DNA of 33,591 nt, taken from assembly GCA_016207565.1 (NCBI GenBank), contig JACQPK010000154.1:1-33591 (forward strand). Reading direction: 5' to 3'. Both the position numbers and the translations under genes were made by a program. Positions 33,093 to 33,591 of the stretch are shown piece by piece. Position 1 is the stretch's first letter. Every line of letters begins with the position of its first letter. The notes under the pieces are model-generated. The model was not told the origin of the DNA. It did not search any database and saw only the letters and a list, made by a program, of their open reading frames with translations. This stretch comes from Elusimicrobiota bacterium. GTDB lineage: Bacteria; Elusimicrobiota; Elusimicrobia; UBA1565; JACRDR01.

Positions 33093-33591
33093 ATGGAACT
33101 GCTGCCGAAGATCCAGTCGCCGAAAGACTTGAGGGCTCTGCCCCAAGCCAAGCTGCCCCAGGTGGTCGACGAGCTGCGTTTGATGATCCTCGAGACCGTG
33201 TCCAAGATCGGGGGCCACCTCGGCTCGTCGCTCGGCGCCGCCGAGCTGACCGTGGCGCTGCACTACGTCTTCAACACGCCCGACGACAAGCTCGTCTGGG
33301 ACACCGGGCACCAGACCTACGGGCACAAGCTGCTGACCGGCCGCCAGAAGGGCTTCGGCACGATCCGCCAGTTCAAGGGCCTCTCCGGGTTCCTCAAGCG
33401 GGACGAGTCGGATTACGACACCTTCGGCGCCGGACACGCCTCCACGGCGATCTCGGCGGCCGTCGGCATGGCCGCGGGCCGCGACGTGAAGGGCGAGAAG
33501 AACAAGGTCGTCGCGATCGTCTCCGACGGCTGCATGACCGGCGGCGAGTCCTACGAGGGCCTGCAAAACGCGGGCATGCTCCAGACGGACA
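33093..33591 (+). CDS. dxs: 1-deoxy-D-xylulose-5-phosphate synthase, 5' part
   Basis: The first 166 residues are present and the gene runs off the right edge. It begins [20 protein letters not shown] and carries [20 protein letters not shown] and [16 protein letters not shown], both typical of [22 protein letters not shown] follows. DXS makes DXP from pyruvate and glyceraldehyde-3-phosphate with thiamine diphosphate, the entry step of the MEP pathway. The metal-binding GDG motif is SDG here ([19 protein letters not shown]); the Asp is kept. An AGGAGA ribosome site lies 5 bases before the ATG. It closes the visible part of the hopanoid operon. Confidence 0.94.
   Translation, partial: MELLPKIQSPKDLRALPQAKLPQVVDELRLMILETVSKIGGHLGSSLGAAELTVALHYVFNTPDDKLVWDTGHQTYGHKLLTGRQKGFGTIRQFKGLSGFLKRDESDYDTFGAGHASTAISAAVGMAAGRDVKGEKNKVVAIVSDGCMTGGESYEGLQNAGMLQTD

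Overview
This is a GC-rich bacterial chromosomal window (about 70% GC by eye) carrying 20 protein genes, two of them cut by the window ends, and one tRNA. The pilin leader, the actin-like pilus platform protein, the O-antigen-ligase and GT-C proteins with TPR tails, and the secreted M28 peptidase with a long Pro/Ala-rich leader together remind me of high-GC Elusimicrobiota. That placement is an inference from gene style, not from a marker gene, and should be held loosely.

Layout. Positions 1-10680 (minus strand) hold a type IV pilus / type II secretion-like locus. In transcription order it has pilB, a polytopic GT-C/TPR protein, pilC, a major pilin, an OmpA-tailed exported protein, a fused pilM-pilN gene, pilO, and a PilP-position membrane protein cut by the left edge. 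No secretin or pilT is visible. Between pilB and the GT-C gene lies a 366-bp imperfect palindrome. Its two ends are copies of a 117-118 bp three-stem element with compensating base changes. Positions 10758-19559 hold five more large membrane proteins of the GT-C or O-antigen-ligase type, three of them with C-terminal TPRs. With the GT-C gene inside the pilus locus this looks like a surface or pilin glycosylation island.

Positions 19620-22045 (plus) hold an orphan membrane histidine kinase, a translationally linked fatty-acid-hydroxylase/sterol-desaturase-family protein, and tRNA-Thr(CGU). A perfect 16-bp-arm palindrome follows. Positions 22095-25608 (minus) hold a secreted M28 aminopeptidase, a GT4 glycosyltransferase and a NodB-family polysaccharide deacetylase. 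Position 25821 starts an unrecognised exported protein.

Positions 27106-33591 (plus) are a hopanoid operon: shc, hpnH, hpnA, hpnG, ispA and the start of dxs. The first three junctions are TGATG stop/start overlaps. The genes link the first MEP-pathway enzyme and farnesyl-PP synthase to cyclisation of squalene and addition and trimming of the adenosyl side chain. Squalene-forming genes (hpnCDE or sqs) are not in the window.

A recurring regulatory feature is an extended -10 element (TGnTAnnnT) or other -10-like hexamer about 5-12 bases before a GTG or ATG. This suggests that several genes have leaderless or near-leaderless transcripts. It also changes several start-codon choices.
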